58,026 nt of DNA, taken from NCBI GenBank assembly GCA_025451995.1, contig JANWJE010000023.1:1-58026 (forward strand). The letters are read 5' to 3'. Position 1 is the first letter of the stretch, and every line of letters begins with the position of its first letter. This DNA comes from Parachlamydiaceae bacterium. Lineage in GTDB: Bacteria; Chlamydiota; Chlamydiia; Chlamydiales; Parachlamydiaceae. Below are positions 17,226-26,343 of the stretch, piece after piece. Under the pieces are notes generated by a model. That model saw only the letters and a program-made list of their open reading frames with translations, did not search any database and was not told where the DNA came from. The translations under genes were made by a program, and so were the position numbers.

Positions 17226-17801
17226 AAAGAATTCATGCAGGGATGTATTTTGTGTCAATTCAGGGTGAAAGGATGCGGCGAGATGGTGACCTTGTTTTAT
17301 CAATACTGGTGCACCTTCAAAACAAGCTAAGATCTCCACTTCTTGGCCCCATTTTCTAATCTTGGGAGCTCTAATAAAAAAAGCGGGAATTTCTTTTGTC
17401 AATTGTCCTATTTCTATAGAAAGTGTCGTTTCGAAGGAGTCACTCTGCCGGCCATAAGCATTGCGTTCAACTTCCACATTGATTATTTTTAATGGGTTTA
17501 ACCTAGAAACGGCAGTTTCTAAGTTTAAGGAAGAATTTTGGATCGTTTGGGACATTAAAATCAATCCCGCGCATGTCCCAAAAATGGGTTTTTTGATAGC
17601 AAAATCCAAAAGGGGTTGTCTGAGTTGAATAAATTCAATCTGCCTAATCATCGCCGTCGATTCTCCGCCCGGGATAATCAATCCATGACAAGAATCTAAG
17701 TCTAAAGGTTTTCTCACTTCTTTGACTTTCACACCAAGCGAATGCAGAGCTTCCGCATGTTTTGCAAAATCCCCTTGTAGGCTTAAAACACCGATTAACA
17801 C
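17211..17801 (-). CDS. pdxT: Pyridoxal 5'-phosphate synthase glutaminase subunit PdxT
   Basis: A class I glutaminase that feeds ammonia to PdxS for direct PLP synthesis. The 196-residue product shows GVLSLQGDFAKH at the N-terminus, IIPGGEST (about 42-49), the nucleophile Cys77 in FGTCAGL, and the His179/Glu181 pair in SFHPEL. The start is GTG 17801; AGAGG lies 9 bases upstream within a TAGACCTCTA sequence resembling a MITE end. It is 18 bases downstream of pdxS and clearly in operon with it. Confidence 0.96.
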   Translation of the reverse strand: MLIGVLSLQGDFAKHAEALHSLGVKVKEVRKPLDLDSCHGLIIPGGESTAMIRQIEFIQLRQPLLDFAIKKPIFGTCAGLILMSQTIQNSSLNLETAVSRLNPLKIINVEVERNAYGRQSDSFETTLSIEIGQLTKEIPAFFIRAPKIRKWGQEVEILACFEGAPVLIKQGHHLAASFHPELTQNTSLHEFFLNLC

Positions 17802-17806
17802 TGTGA

Positions 17807-17816
17807 TAGACCTCTA
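17807..17816 (-). promoter_or_regulatory. Probable pdxT ribosome binding site in a MITE-end-like sequence
   Basis: TAGACCTCTA between pdxS and pdxT reads TAGAGGTCTA on the coding strand, giving an AGAGG Shine-Dalgarno sequence 9 bases before the GTG start. It resembles the end of family 1 elements; whether it is a remnant cannot be decided from 10 bases. Confidence 0.45.
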
Positions 17817-17819
17817 TTT

Positions 17820-18716
17820 TTACCAACCTCTTTTAGCCAAGAGCTGGTCTTTTTCCAATTTTCGAATATCAATGCCGGACATCGCATCTAACAAACCCAT
17901 AGAAATTTGAGCGAGCATCTCAGGATCGCGGTAAAAGCTGGCGGCTCCAACAATCGCTCTTGCCCTTTGAGTCGGGTCTTGGGATTTGAATATTCCAGAA
18001 CCGACAAAAATCGCTTGAGCGCCAAGCTGCATCATCAAGGCAGCGTCTGCGGGAGTCGCGATTCCACCGGCAGCGAAGTTTGGCACAGGGAGAACGCCAG
18101 TCGCGGCAATGTGTTGCACTAAATGGAAAGGAGCTCCCATCCGTTTTGCTTCCGCCATCAATTCTGAGGGGTCCATTGTCTGCAAGCGGCGAATTTCGCG
18201 ATTAACTGTCCTCATATGACGCACAGCTTCAACAACATTACCAGTTCCTGCTTCTCCCTTGGTGCGAATCATTGCCGCCCCTTCACCAATGCGGCGCAAC
18301 GCCTCTCCTAAATCGCGGCATCCACAAACAAAGGGAATATCAAAATTATGCTTATCGATATGGTTTTCTTCATCGGCCGGGGTTAACACTTCGCTTTCAT
18401 CGATAAAATCCACTTTTAATGCTGCCAAAATTTGCGCTTCTACAAAATGGCCAATCCTGCATTTAGCCATGACTGGAATTGTGACCGTATTTTGTATTTT
18501 TAGGATAAGTTCGGGATGTGACATGCGGGCAATCCCTCCCTGCGCGCGAATATCTGAAGGGATCCGCTCTAAAGCCATGACAGCGACAGCACCCGCATCT
18601 TCAGCAATTTTTGCCTGTTCAGGAGTGGTGACATCCATGATGACACCTCCTTTCAACATTTCTGCGAGAGCAACTTTTACTTCAAATGACCCTTTAGCAA
18701 CCGTGTCTTTATTCAT
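17820..18716 (-). CDS. pdxS: Pyridoxal 5'-phosphate synthase subunit PdxS
   Basis: The synthase subunit of the DXP-independent route, making PLP from ribose 5-phosphate, glyceraldehyde 3-phosphate and ammonia. The 298-residue TIM barrel is highly conserved: [20 protein letters not shown] (D near 28), [35 protein letters not shown] with the catalytic Lys, and [19 protein letters not shown]. It precedes pdxT. Possession of de novo PLP synthesis is a notable metabolic trait for a chlamydia. Confidence 0.97.
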   Translation of the reverse strand: MNKDTVAKGSFEVKVALAEMLKGGVIMDVTTPEQAKIAEDAGAVAVMALERIPSDIRAQGGIARMSHPELILKIQNTVTIPVMAKCRIGHFVEAQILAALKVDFIDESEVLTPADEENHIDKHNFDIPFVCGCRDLGEALRRIGEGAAMIRTKGEAGTGNVVEAVRHMRTVNREIRRLQTMDPSELMAEAKRMGAPFHLVQHIAATGVLPVPNFAAGGIATPADAALMMQLGAQAIFVGSGIFKSQDPTQRARAIVGAASFYRDPEMLAQISMGLLDAMSGIDIRKLEKDQLLAKRGW

Positions 18717-18722
18717 AAATTC

Positions 18723-19472
18723 CTATAAATTTAAAAAAGGATTACCGGCTTGGTTGAATAAATTCCCCTTTTTACGACGCTTAAGCTCGCTGCGCACTGA
18801 ATAAAGTAAATCTTGATCAAAATCTTTATGGACAATCCATTGTAAATATTGCAAAGGAATATCTTTTAAAGAGCGCCCTTTATGCTTTCCCAAAGGCATA
18901 GTTGCCATCAATATCGGTCGAGAGAGGGCTTCGAAGATTTGTTCGCTCGTTTTGAAATTCTTTGCTAAGCATTTGAACACTTCTTTATTTACAATCACAT
19001 CGCTCATGGCGCGGTGTGCCCCTTCTAAGGGGATATTAAAATGCTTTCGCAAATGCTCTAGCGAATTGATTGGAGACTCTCCATATAAACGAGCCATTCG
19101 CAAAGTGTCTAAAAAAGGATTTTGTCGAATCTTACAAGGTATTCCATGGCGTTCTGCAGCAATAGCGAGGATATCTATATCAAATCCAACCCCATGCCCC
19201 ACAATAATATGATTGCCAATTAGTTTCAAGATTTCCGGCAAAATTTGAGCAATCGTCGGTTTATCCTTAACCATATCTGGAGTAATATGGTGAATTGCGA
19301 TAGAAGTTTCTGGAATGATGCATTCGGGATTAATGAGAGTTTCCATTTGATCGAAAATTTGATTCGAATCAAAACACATCACAGCAACTTCAATGATGCG
19401 ATCTTGCTTTGCATCTAAGCCGGTTGTTTCGCAATCAATACAAATAAATTTTTGCTTGTTTAGGTCAGCCAT
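18723..19472 (-). CDS. DnaQ-like 3'-5' exonuclease (DEDD family)
   Basis: A 249-residue exonuclease related to the epsilon subunit of DNA polymerase III. Exo I is FICIDCETTGLD (about 9-20), Exo II lies around IIVGHGVGFDIDIL (about 89-102), and Exo III is HRAMSDVIVN (about 152-161). The C-terminal 60 residues (MPLGKHKGRSLKDIPLQYLQWI) match the small DUF3820-type domain found after some DnaQ-like exonucleases. It overlaps engB by 8 bases. Chlamydia also has a dnaQ-like gene next to tsaE (CT536-CT537). Repair or replication proofreading is the likely role. Confidence 0.92.
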   Translation of the reverse strand: MADLNKQKFICIDCETTGLDAKQDRIIEVAVMCFDSNQIFDQMETLINPECIIPETSIAIHHITPDMVKDKPTIAQILPEILKLIGNHIIVGHGVGFDIDILAIAAERHGIPCKIRQNPFLDTLRMARLYGESPINSLEHLRKHFNIPLEGAHRAMSDVIVNKEVFKCLAKNFKTSEQIFEALSRPILMATMPLGKHKGRSLKDIPLQYLQWIVHKDFDQDLLYSVRSELKRRKKGNLFNQAGNPFLNL

Positions 19473-20061
19473 TTAATGCATCCTCAATCATCGCCAATAA
19501 TTCCCGTCTTCCTTGATTTTTAGTTGTAGAATAGTAAACAAAATGAAGATTACTTGCACCAAAAGCTTCTAAAATCTTCTCTGTATTTTTTTTTCGCTCC
19601 CTTAAATTAACTTTATCAATTTTAGTTAAAACTAAAATCATCCCCTTTTGACTATGAATGATCCAATCAAAAAATTGAAGATCATCTTCATTGGGTATTC
19701 GCCTGATATCGATAAGAAAAAGAACTAAATCGAGAGTGTCTCTCTTTTCCAAATAAGTATGGACCATCGGTCCCCATTCTTTTCTTACGCTTTGAGAAAC
19801 TTTGGCATACCCATATCCCGGAAGATCGGCGAAGGAGACTCGATCTTCAAAGAGAAAAAAATTAAGGGATTGCGTTTTTCCAGGTGTTGATGAGGTTTTG
19901 ACTAAGTGTTTAGAGTAAAATAAATGATTGAGTAAACTCGACTTCCCGACATTTGAGCGACCAGCAACTGCCACTTCTTTGACGATGTTTCCGCTAACAT
20001 TGCGAATCGTCGGGTAATCTTTGGGCAATATCGCCGTTTTAATAAATCTCGCTTTACTCAT
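19465..20061 (-). CDS. engB: Ribosome biogenesis GTPase EngB (YsxC/YihA)
   Basis: A TRAFAC-class GTPase needed for large ribosomal subunit assembly. The 198-residue protein has G1 GRSNVGKSS (34-42), the EngB-specific SSTPGKTQSLNFF (about 57-69), G3 DLPGYGYAK (79-87) and G4 TKIDK. Its start overlaps the tsaE stop by 8 bases and its end overlaps the exonuclease gene, so the whole run is translationally coupled. Confidence 0.96.
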   Translation of the reverse strand: MSKARFIKTAILPKDYPTIRNVSGNIVKEVAVAGRSNVGKSSLLNHLFYSKHLVKTSSTPGKTQSLNFFLFEDRVSFADLPGYGYAKVSQSVRKEWGPMVHTYLEKRDTLDLVLFLIDIRRIPNEDDLQFFDWIIHSQKGMILVLTKIDKVNLRERKKNTEKILEAFGASNLHFVYYSTTKNQGRRELLAMIEDALNG

Positions 20062-20503
20062 GAGTTGCTCTTATACTAATTCGCCTTTCATTTTCGTTGA
20101 GGTGTTCAAAGTGAATGTGAATGCTATTTTTTGGGAGAAAGTTCGCTATTCTTTCCGACCATTCAAGACAACAGATTCCATCCGCATCAAAATATTCATC
20201 AAAACCCATACTTAAGAATTCATCGATATCATGTAATCGATAGAGATCAAAATGATAGATTTTTTTATTCCCTTCATAGATGTTCAGATATGTAAATGTC
20301 GGGCTTTGAACATTTGCAGGATCGATTCCAACGGCTTCTTGAATAAGCCCCTTAATAAAGGTCGTTTTTCCGGCAGCTAAATCACCAAATAAGCACACAA
20401 CAGAAGGAACAGGGAGTTCTCGTCCAAAATTTCGGCCTAATTCAAAAGTTTCTTGGGCTGAAGAAGTTTTTTTAGTCTTCAGCTTCGACCCATCTTTCAA
20501 CAT
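20054..20503 (-). CDS. tsaE: tRNA t6A-biosynthesis ATPase TsaE (YjeE)
   Basis: The ATPase that supports the TsaBD complex in t6A37 tRNA modification; Sua5, which supplies the activated intermediate, is also in this window. The 149-residue protein has the P-loop GDLAAGKTTF (40-49), the family segment VQSPTFTYLNIYEG and HFDLYRL, and the C-terminal CCLEWSERI. It overlaps its upstream neighbour by 32 bases, so an internal start for tsaE is possible. Confidence 0.95.
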   Translation of the reverse strand: MLKDGSKLKTKKTSSAQETFELGRNFGRELPVPSVVCLFGDLAAGKTTFIKGLIQEAVGIDPANVQSPTFTYLNIYEGNKKIYHFDLYRLHDIDEFLSMGFDEYFDADGICCLEWSERIANFLPKNSIHIHFEHLNENERRISIRATHE

Positions 20504-21206
20504 AAGGAAGAAAATCTTGATCTTCTGCTAATGCTTCGACAAAGGATGTAATTTTATCTTCAACCAAGTGCTTTTGAATAAAATTAAGAAATCCATCTTC
20601 AAGTTTAAATTTATTTTGATTTTGAACTTCTAATAATGACATGCTTTTTAAATAATTCTTTTTGAAGTCTCCAATGACAGATTCACGACTATTAAATAAC
20701 TTTCCGCTTAAGACTGAAGAATAAACTACTTTTTTTATCGCTTCTTTCCTTGTTTTTGTTTTATCAATGTAATTTTTAATCACTTCCGGATCTTCAGAAA
20801 CAAAAAAACGTTTGACTCGCAATCCGCCGACTCTTTCAGTGTTTTCAGGGCACTTAGAAACCCAATCATAGATGGCGTCTTGAGGGTTTGGATGGGTATT
20901 GTCGCCATACACTTTTCCGGTAAAAGGGCAAATGTATATCTTCTTTGTCTCTTCATTGACGCTTGCGTGACCAAATCCAATTTTAATCTCGGTTTCATGC
21001 CAGAGATTACCGGTATTTTCTAAATGGCGAATCGCTTCTTCGGCACTTTGAAAAATGATTTTTTCTTTTGGGAAAAGGACGGGATGAAGATTAAATTTTA
21101 TTTCGATAAAATGTAAATAGGTATTCACAAGCTCAGCAGGTCGATTTTCATCTAAAAAACGTTGTAAATTTTTTTTTTGCTCTTCACTGATGACAGTTTT
21201 TGTCAT
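20472..21206 (-). CDS. Conserved chlamydial protein of unknown function (CT538-like position)
   Basis: A 244-residue protein of unknown function, upstream of and overlapping tsaE. The same position in Chlamydia is taken by CT538, a conserved protein of unknown function; orthology is inferred from position. A central segment IYICPFTGKVYGDNTHPNPQDAIYDWVSKCPEN (about 90-122) holds two Cys and looks conserved; no enzyme motif was seen. The C-terminal third is helical and acidic. It is the first gene of a four-gene coupled operon. Confidence 0.75.
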   Translation of the reverse strand: MTKTVISEEQKKNLQRFLDENRPAELVNTYLHFIEIKFNLHPVLFPKEKIIFQSAEEAIRHLENTGNLWHETEIKIGFGHASVNEETKKIYICPFTGKVYGDNTHPNPQDAIYDWVSKCPENTERVGGLRVKRFFVSEDPEVIKNYIDKTKTRKEAIKKVVYSSVLSGKLFNSRESVIGDFKKNYLKSMSLLEVQNQNKFKLEDGFLNFIQKHLVEDKITSFVEALAEDQDFLPYVERWVEAED

Positions 21207-21281
21207 TGATACACCTATATTTTTGAAAAATTTAACTAAGATTACCTTGTGAAATATTATAATTCAAGATAAAGTTTCCCT

Positions 21282-23024
21282 ATGAAAAGTTTAATTTCAC
21301 AATTAGAATTTAAATTTAGCCAAGCCACAGAACGGGCTTTTCCAGATCTTACTCATCCCGAAATCGAAATCACGCCCGGCACCCAAGATAAATTTGGCCA
21401 CTATCAATTTAACTCCGCGATGAAATTAACTAAACGCTTAAATCTCCCACCTCGGAAGATTGCAGAAGAGATCATCGCCAAACTGGATCTCTCAGATGAA
21501 TTCATCGCCTCCGCTGAGATTGCAGGACCTGGATTTATTAATATTTTTTTAAAACCGACCTTTTTATCCACTGAAACAAATACCATTTTAACACACTCGC
21601 ATCTAGGCATCGACCTTCCCAAAGAGCAACTGAAGATTATTATCGATTTTTCCTCGCCCAATGTTGCAAAAGAAATGCATGTCGGTCATTTGCGATCGAC
21701 GATCATTGGCGATTGTTTGGCAAGGGTCTTTGAGTTTTTAGGGCATAAGGTTGTCCGGCATAACCATATTGGGGATTGGGGCACTGCGTTTGGAATGCTC
21801 ATTGCCTATATGAAAGAAGTCTGCCCTGAAGTTTTGAATGGAGAGCAAACAACAGATTTGACCCATCTTGTCCAATGGTACCGATCTTCCAAAAAAAGAT
21901 TTGATGATGATTCCGAGTTTAAAAAAAGAGCACAGCTTGAAGTCGTCGCCCTCCAACAGGGTGAACCCAATGCAAGAAATGCTTGGTTAATGATCTGTGA
22001 GATTTCAAGAAAAGCCTATCAAGAAATTTACGATCTTCTCGATGTCCACTTGATCGAACGGGGAGAATCTTTCTACAACCCCTTCTTACGCGAAATTGTT
22101 GAGGATTTAGATCGCAAAGGACTTTTGGAAATGTCCGATGGTGCAAAATGCATCTTTTTAGAGGGTTTTCAAAACCGGGAAGGGACCCTTCTCCCTCTGA
22201 TGGTTCAAAAATCTGATGGCGGATACAATTACGACACGACCGATATGGCCGCGATCTATCATCGCATTAAAATTGAAGGTGGAAATCGGCTGATTTATGT
22301 CACAGATGCCGGACAAAGCACACACTTTCAAATGGTTTTTAAAGCCGCCGAAAAAGCGGGATACCTCAATCCGGAAAAAGTGCGAGTGGACCATGTCCCT
22401 TTTGGATTAGTTTTGGGCCCCGATGGGAAAAAATTTAAAACCCGTTCAGGAGAAACAGAACGCCTTATCGACCTTTTGCAAGCAGCGATTGATCGCGCCG
22501 TTCAGATATTGAAAGAAAAAAATGATGAAATGAGCGATGAGGAAAGGGCACAGATTGCTCACGCTCTTGGGATCAGCGCTATCAAATATTCTGACTTATC
22601 AAACCATCGAATGAGCGATTATACTTTTAGTTATGATCGAATGCTCCGCTTCGAAGGGAATACCGCTGCATTTTTGATGTATGCTTATGTTCGCATCGCG
22701 GGGATTAAACGAAAGATCAATCAAGATGTCGTCAACCTCATCGGTAAGACGACAATTGTTTTAAAACACCCCTCTGAAGTTGACCTGGGTCTTCACCTCC
22801 TTCGTTTCCAAGAAGCTCTAGAACGCGTAACTGATGATTTATTGCCTAACAGACTGACAGATTATTTATTCACTTTGGCTGAAAAATTCAATGCGTTCTT
22901 CCGAGATTGCAGAGTTGAGGGAAGTACAGAACAAAATGAAAGACTGCTCCTTTGCGAAGCCACAGCCCGAATCCTCAAACAAGGCCTAAATCTCCTGGGT
23001 GTCCAAACAGTCGAAAGAATGTAG
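21282..23024 (+). CDS. argS: Arginyl-tRNA synthetase
   Basis: A class I aminoacyl-tRNA synthetase charging tRNA-Arg. The 580-residue length is standard. Visible are the N-terminal Add-1 domain (about 1-105), the HIGH motif in SSPNVAKEMHVGHLRSTIIGD (HVGH), the NHIGDWGTAFGMLIAY segment, GPDGKKFKTRSGET in place of KMSK (common in ArgS), and the C-terminal anticodon-binding DALR domain (about 455-580) with LLRFQEALERVTDDLLPNRL. In Chlamydia argS is adjacent to murA; here murA is 5.9 kb away. Confidence 0.98.
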   Translation: MKSLISQLEFKFSQATERAFPDLTHPEIEITPGTQDKFGHYQFNSAMKLTKRLNLPPRKIAEEIIAKLDLSDEFIASAEIAGPGFINIFLKPTFLSTETNTILTHSHLGIDLPKEQLKIIIDFSSPNVAKEMHVGHLRSTIIGDCLARVFEFLGHKVVRHNHIGDWGTAFGMLIAYMKEVCPEVLNGEQTTDLTHLVQWYRSSKKRFDDDSEFKKRAQLEVVALQQGEPNARNAWLMICEISRKAYQEIYDLLDVHLIERGESFYNPFLREIVEDLDRKGLLEMSDGAKCIFLEGFQNREGTLLPLMVQKSDGGYNYDTTDMAAIYHRIKIEGGNRLIYVTDAGQSTHFQMVFKAAEKAGYLNPEKVRVDHVPFGLVLGPDGKKFKTRSGETERLIDLLQAAIDRAVQILKEKNDEMSDEERAQIAHALGISAIKYSDLSNHRMSDYTFSYDRMLRFEGNTAAFLMYAYVRIAGIKRKINQDVVNLIGKTTIVLKHPSEVDLGLHLLRFQEALERVTDDLLPNRLTDYLFTLAEKFNAFFRDCRVEGSTEQNERLLLCEATARILKQGLNLLGVQTVERM

Positions 23025-23034
23025 ATTTAGCAGT

Positions 23035-23442
23035 TTAAACTAGACCAGCAGGCCTTACTTCTTTATATAAACCTGAATCCTGATCCTTCTCTATACCCCA
23101 TTTAAAAACTTGCCGAAATATCCGCGCGGCCTCCTTTCTTCTAAACTGAGTACCCGCATTTGTTGGATTTTTCCCACTAGGCACGTTTATATAATTGATA
23201 AGTTTGCAAGAGAAACTTGGATTTTGAATAGTTTCGAAAACAACTTCTAATGTGGCATTGAACATCTTATCAGATAATGCTGCTGATAGTGTAGCGGCCA
23301 CTTCTTTCAATTTTGGTTCAAGTTCGGGGGTAAGGAATGGAATCTCACTTGATAGTTGTTTTAGTTGATCCACCTCTTGTTCTCTAAGAGAATATGTTCT
23401 TTGAATGACATCAAAATCTAATGCTTTAAAATTCATAACCAT
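23035..23442 (-). CDS. Unknown small soluble protein
   Basis: A 135-residue protein with no recognised family. It is rich in helix-forming residues; the second half contains SCKLINYINVPSGKNPTNAGTQFRRKEAARIFRQVFKWG. It is convergent with argS, with 10 bases between stops. Possible start codons are the first Met or Met3. Function unknown; it may belong to the accessory set between argS and murA. Confidence 0.6.
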   Translation of the reverse strand: MVMNFKALDFDVIQRTYSLREQEVDQLKQLSSEIPFLTPELEPKLKEVAATLSAALSDKMFNATLEVVFETIQNPSFSCKLINYINVPSGKNPTNAGTQFRRKEAARIFRQVFKWGIEKDQDSGLYKEVRPAGLV

Positions 23443-23724
23443 CTCCTAAACTAACAAATCAATAACTAATTTCAGTATAAAATAATCTTACTTTTATAAA
23501 CAACAAATAAAAAAACGATGGAAAGGATTGCAAAACAACCAAGAATGTTTTGATGATATAGAGACGATTGAAGAGCCAATATTATTTTGAATATCTAAAA
23601 AAATTTATCATTATATCTTTAAATCGTTACCACCGTTGATTTTTCTGCGAAACCGAACCCTTGCTTTTATCATGTTTTTTGTCAAACTTTTGAACTTTTT
23701 TGTGTATAAAAATGAATAAAAAAG

Positions 23725-23730
23725 TATAAT
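23725..23730 (+). promoter_or_regulatory. Possible -10 box upstream of the ankyrin-like gene
   Basis: TATAAT at 23725-23730 lies 48 bases before the ATG at 23778, with TTGTGT about 19 bases further upstream as a poor -35. The rest of 23443-23777 is AT-rich and shows no gene, RNA or repeat that was recognised. Confidence 0.35.
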
Positions 23731-23777
23731 GGAATAATAAACTATCTTAAATAGTATAGTAAGTTTGGGGTTTTTAT

Positions 23778-26288
23778 ATGGTTTCTAATGAAAACATTAT
23801 AAACAACAACAATGATGCCATAAACCAAAACAATGACGCCGTCACTCCTCCATTTCAGAGTCCTCCTGCTGAGGCTGCCCAGCATAGTTGCGATCTTCAA
23901 AAAAAGCAAATCATTGAAATTGCAACATCGTCTTTAAATCATCTAGACGCTTCATATACTTCTCCAGTCAAAAATTTGGATGGAAGAGAGATAGTTATTA
24001 ATTTTGATCACTCTAAAGAATTAACAAACGAGCAAGAGAATGTTTTGTGTGAAGCGATTAAAAGTAATGACAAAGAAACGATTAAAAACTTATTAAAAAT
24101 TGGTCAAGAAGGTCAAAAAAACCGCCTTGAAGAAGAAATTGCCAAAGGAAATAAAGAGTATGCTAATCGGTTTATGGATGAAAGACCAATTAATCATGAA
24201 CAAGTAAGCAAATGGGTACATATAGCGGTCGAAAATCATCATATTGAAATTATTCCTTTGTTGCTTTCAGATAGAAGAAAGCTGCTTGGAAATGAATTAT
24301 CTGATGCTGTGAAATCTGCAGCTGAAAGTGGTTGTGAAAGTGCTATTAGAGAGTTACTTGAAGTTGAAGAATTACTGGACGATACTTTTAATGATATACA
24401 CAACGCAGTGTGTTTTGCAGCAGACCTCGGTCATATAGATGCGATTGAAAGACTGCTTGAACAAGATAGCCTTAACGAATCTGAATTTGGTAAATCTGAT
24501 TTAGGAGCTGCTGTAAAACATGCAGCAGAAAAAGGACAGGCAGATACTATTAAAGTTCTCTTAGATGGAAAAAAGATATTTGTAAGAGATTTTTTGTCAG
24601 CAATAAGTACTGCATTATATAAAGATGATGTCAATACTATTCGAGCCTTGCTTTCAGATGGAAGAGAATTAACTAACGATCAACTAGGCGAGTTTGTATG
24701 CACAGCTGCATCCTGTGGTCATATTAGTGTTATTCAAGAAATGCTCTCAGGTGGAAAAGAGTTGTCTCAAGATCAGCTAGGCGAAGCCGTGCATTCGGCA
24801 GCTTTTTCTGGTAAAGATGCCACCATTCGAATGTTACTCTCGGATGGAAAGACTTTGACCGAAGGTCACCTATATAAAGCTGTTAAAGCTGCAGCTCTTT
24901 ATGGAAAAAACATCAATGCTCTTCAAGAAATTCTCAATGGAAGGACTATTTTACAAACAGAGTTAGATGAAATTGCACATTTAGTATTGACTTCTTATTT
25001 TGATTCTCTTGATACAAAATACACAATTTTATTTGAATTGATAAACAAAGGGGCTATTCTTTCCCAAAGTGATCGTGAGTCTTGCATTTTGCTCGCGGCA
25101 AGAAATGGATCTTTAGAACTATTGGAAATGCTCTTGCGTCAAGGGGCTATACGGGCGATTGTCAGGGACTCAGCTCGTACTCAAGCACACCAAGGAAACC
25201 GAGAATATATTCATACAATGCTTAATGCAGCACGCGTGGTAGTTCCTGAAAATTCTTCAAATTTTAGAGAAAGTGACCGAATTATCAGAGATTCTGGGAG
25301 GATGGATGTCACCCTTAGCGAACTTAAAAAAGAACCTCTAAAGTATTTAGAAATTGTTTCCCAAAAGGGGATTCCAAATTCAATATTTTTGACCGATCAT
25401 CCAAATGCAATTGATTTAGGAGGGGTGAAGAAACAATTTATCAGTTCATTATCTGAAGCCCTTAAACGGGATTTGTGCTTAAATGAACAAATATTACCCT
25501 CTTGGGATCAAAATGACAAGCGGATAGGCCTTATGAAAGATATAGGAAAATTTTTCTCCTTAATTTATGAGCAAAACATCAGTCGAACAGATAAGCTTCT
25601 CACAGGCGAAATGGTGAATCCTCTTTTTTTTGATCTCTTAAAGCTCGTTGAAAGAAAGGATATTCCTGAAGAGCAAATGTTAAAAGATGTTGCACCTTTA
25701 TTACTTCCTTACATTGGCGACTTTGCATTCTGCATCGATTACATTCTTGATCAAACACCGCAAAATGCGGAAAAATATACCCAATTAAATAATGGAATGG
25801 GGCTAGATCTTGACAGCAATCCATTAAAAGGAAGCGCTGAAATGATCCATTCATATCTTCGTTCAGTTCGAGGATTTGCCGAAGGAATGACAGAAGCGTT
25901 TAAAAAGGAATTACTCACAAAAGACTCAAAAAACCTATCACTTTCTATTCAAGGACAATCCGTTTCAAATGAACGCCTTCTCAAAGCTCTTAAAATAAGC
26001 GATGAAGATGAAGATGAAGCGTTTCTTAAAAAAGTAGATTGGCTTAAAGAAAAAATTCAATCTTCGGATGAAGAATGGCAAAAGTGTTTTTTAGAGCATG
26101 TGACTGGAAATAGATCGATGATAGATGGTATGAATATTCAGGTGAAAAAAACATGGAGAGAGGATTATGCCTTTGAGTCTCATTCATGCTTTAACACTAT
26201 AGATCTTCCTAAAGAGGAAATGGAAAAAGAATCATTTCTTAACTCTTTAGATTTTATAATTGGATTTAAGGGCTATAACATCGCCTAA
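23778..26288 (+). CDS. Large ankyrin-repeat-like protein, candidate secreted effector
   Basis: An 836-residue protein whose residues about 95-470 consist of degenerate ankyrin-like repeats of about 33 residues, for example AAVKHAAEKGQADTIKVLLD, FVCTAASCGHISVIQEMLSG and AVHSAAFSGKDATIRMLLSD, several joined by a G-R/K-x-L-T/S-x-x-Q-L linker. The C-terminal third (about 500-836) has no recognised domain and is acidic. The N-terminus has no signal peptide and is Asn-rich (residues 3-25), compatible with type III secretion but not proof. It lies between argS and murA; in Chlamydia the neighbouring gene beyond murA is the effector tarp. Confidence 0.8.
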   Translation: MVSNENIINNNNDAINQNNDAVTPPFQSPPAEAAQHSCDLQKKQIIEIATSSLNHLDASYTSPVKNLDGREIVINFDHSKELTNEQENVLCEAIKSNDKETIKNLLKIGQEGQKNRLEEEIAKGNKEYANRFMDERPINHEQVSKWVHIAVENHHIEIIPLLLSDRRKLLGNELSDAVKSAAESGCESAIRELLEVEELLDDTFNDIHNAVCFAADLGHIDAIERLLEQDSLNESEFGKSDLGAAVKHAAEKGQADTIKVLLDGKKIFVRDFLSAISTALYKDDVNTIRALLSDGRELTNDQLGEFVCTAASCGHISVIQEMLSGGKELSQDQLGEAVHSAAFSGKDATIRMLLSDGKTLTEGHLYKAVKAAALYGKNINALQEILNGRTILQTELDEIAHLVLTSYFDSLDTKYTILFELINKGAILSQSDRESCILLAARNGSLELLEMLLRQGAIRAIVRDSARTQAHQGNREYIHTMLNAARVVVPENSSNFRESDRIIRDSGRMDVTLSELKKEPLKYLEIVSQKGIPNSIFLTDHPNAIDLGGVKKQFISSLSEALKRDLCLNEQILPSWDQNDKRIGLMKDIGKFFSLIYEQNISRTDKLLTGEMVNPLFFDLLKLVERKDIPEEQMLKDVAPLLLPYIGDFAFCIDYILDQTPQNAEKYTQLNNGMGLDLDSNPLKGSAEMIHSYLRSVRGFAEGMTEAFKKELLTKDSKNLSLSIQGQSVSNERLLKALKISDEDEDEAFLKKVDWLKEKIQSSDEEWQKCFLEHVTGNRSMIDGMNIQVKKTWREDYAFESHSCFNTIDLPKEEMEKESFLNSLDFIIGFKGYNIA

Positions 26289-26290
26289 TT

Positions 26291-26309
26291 TATTAGACAT
26301 CTTGCATAA
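26291..26309. mobile_element. MITE family 1 end remnant
   Basis: TTAGACATCTTGCATAATTC after the stop of the ankyrin-like gene is a degenerate left terminal repeat of family 1 (one changed base against TAGACCTCTTGCATAA). No right end was found nearby. Confidence 0.5.
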
Positions 26310-26343
26310 TTCATATGGAATACCCAATAGTGACAATTAAAGC

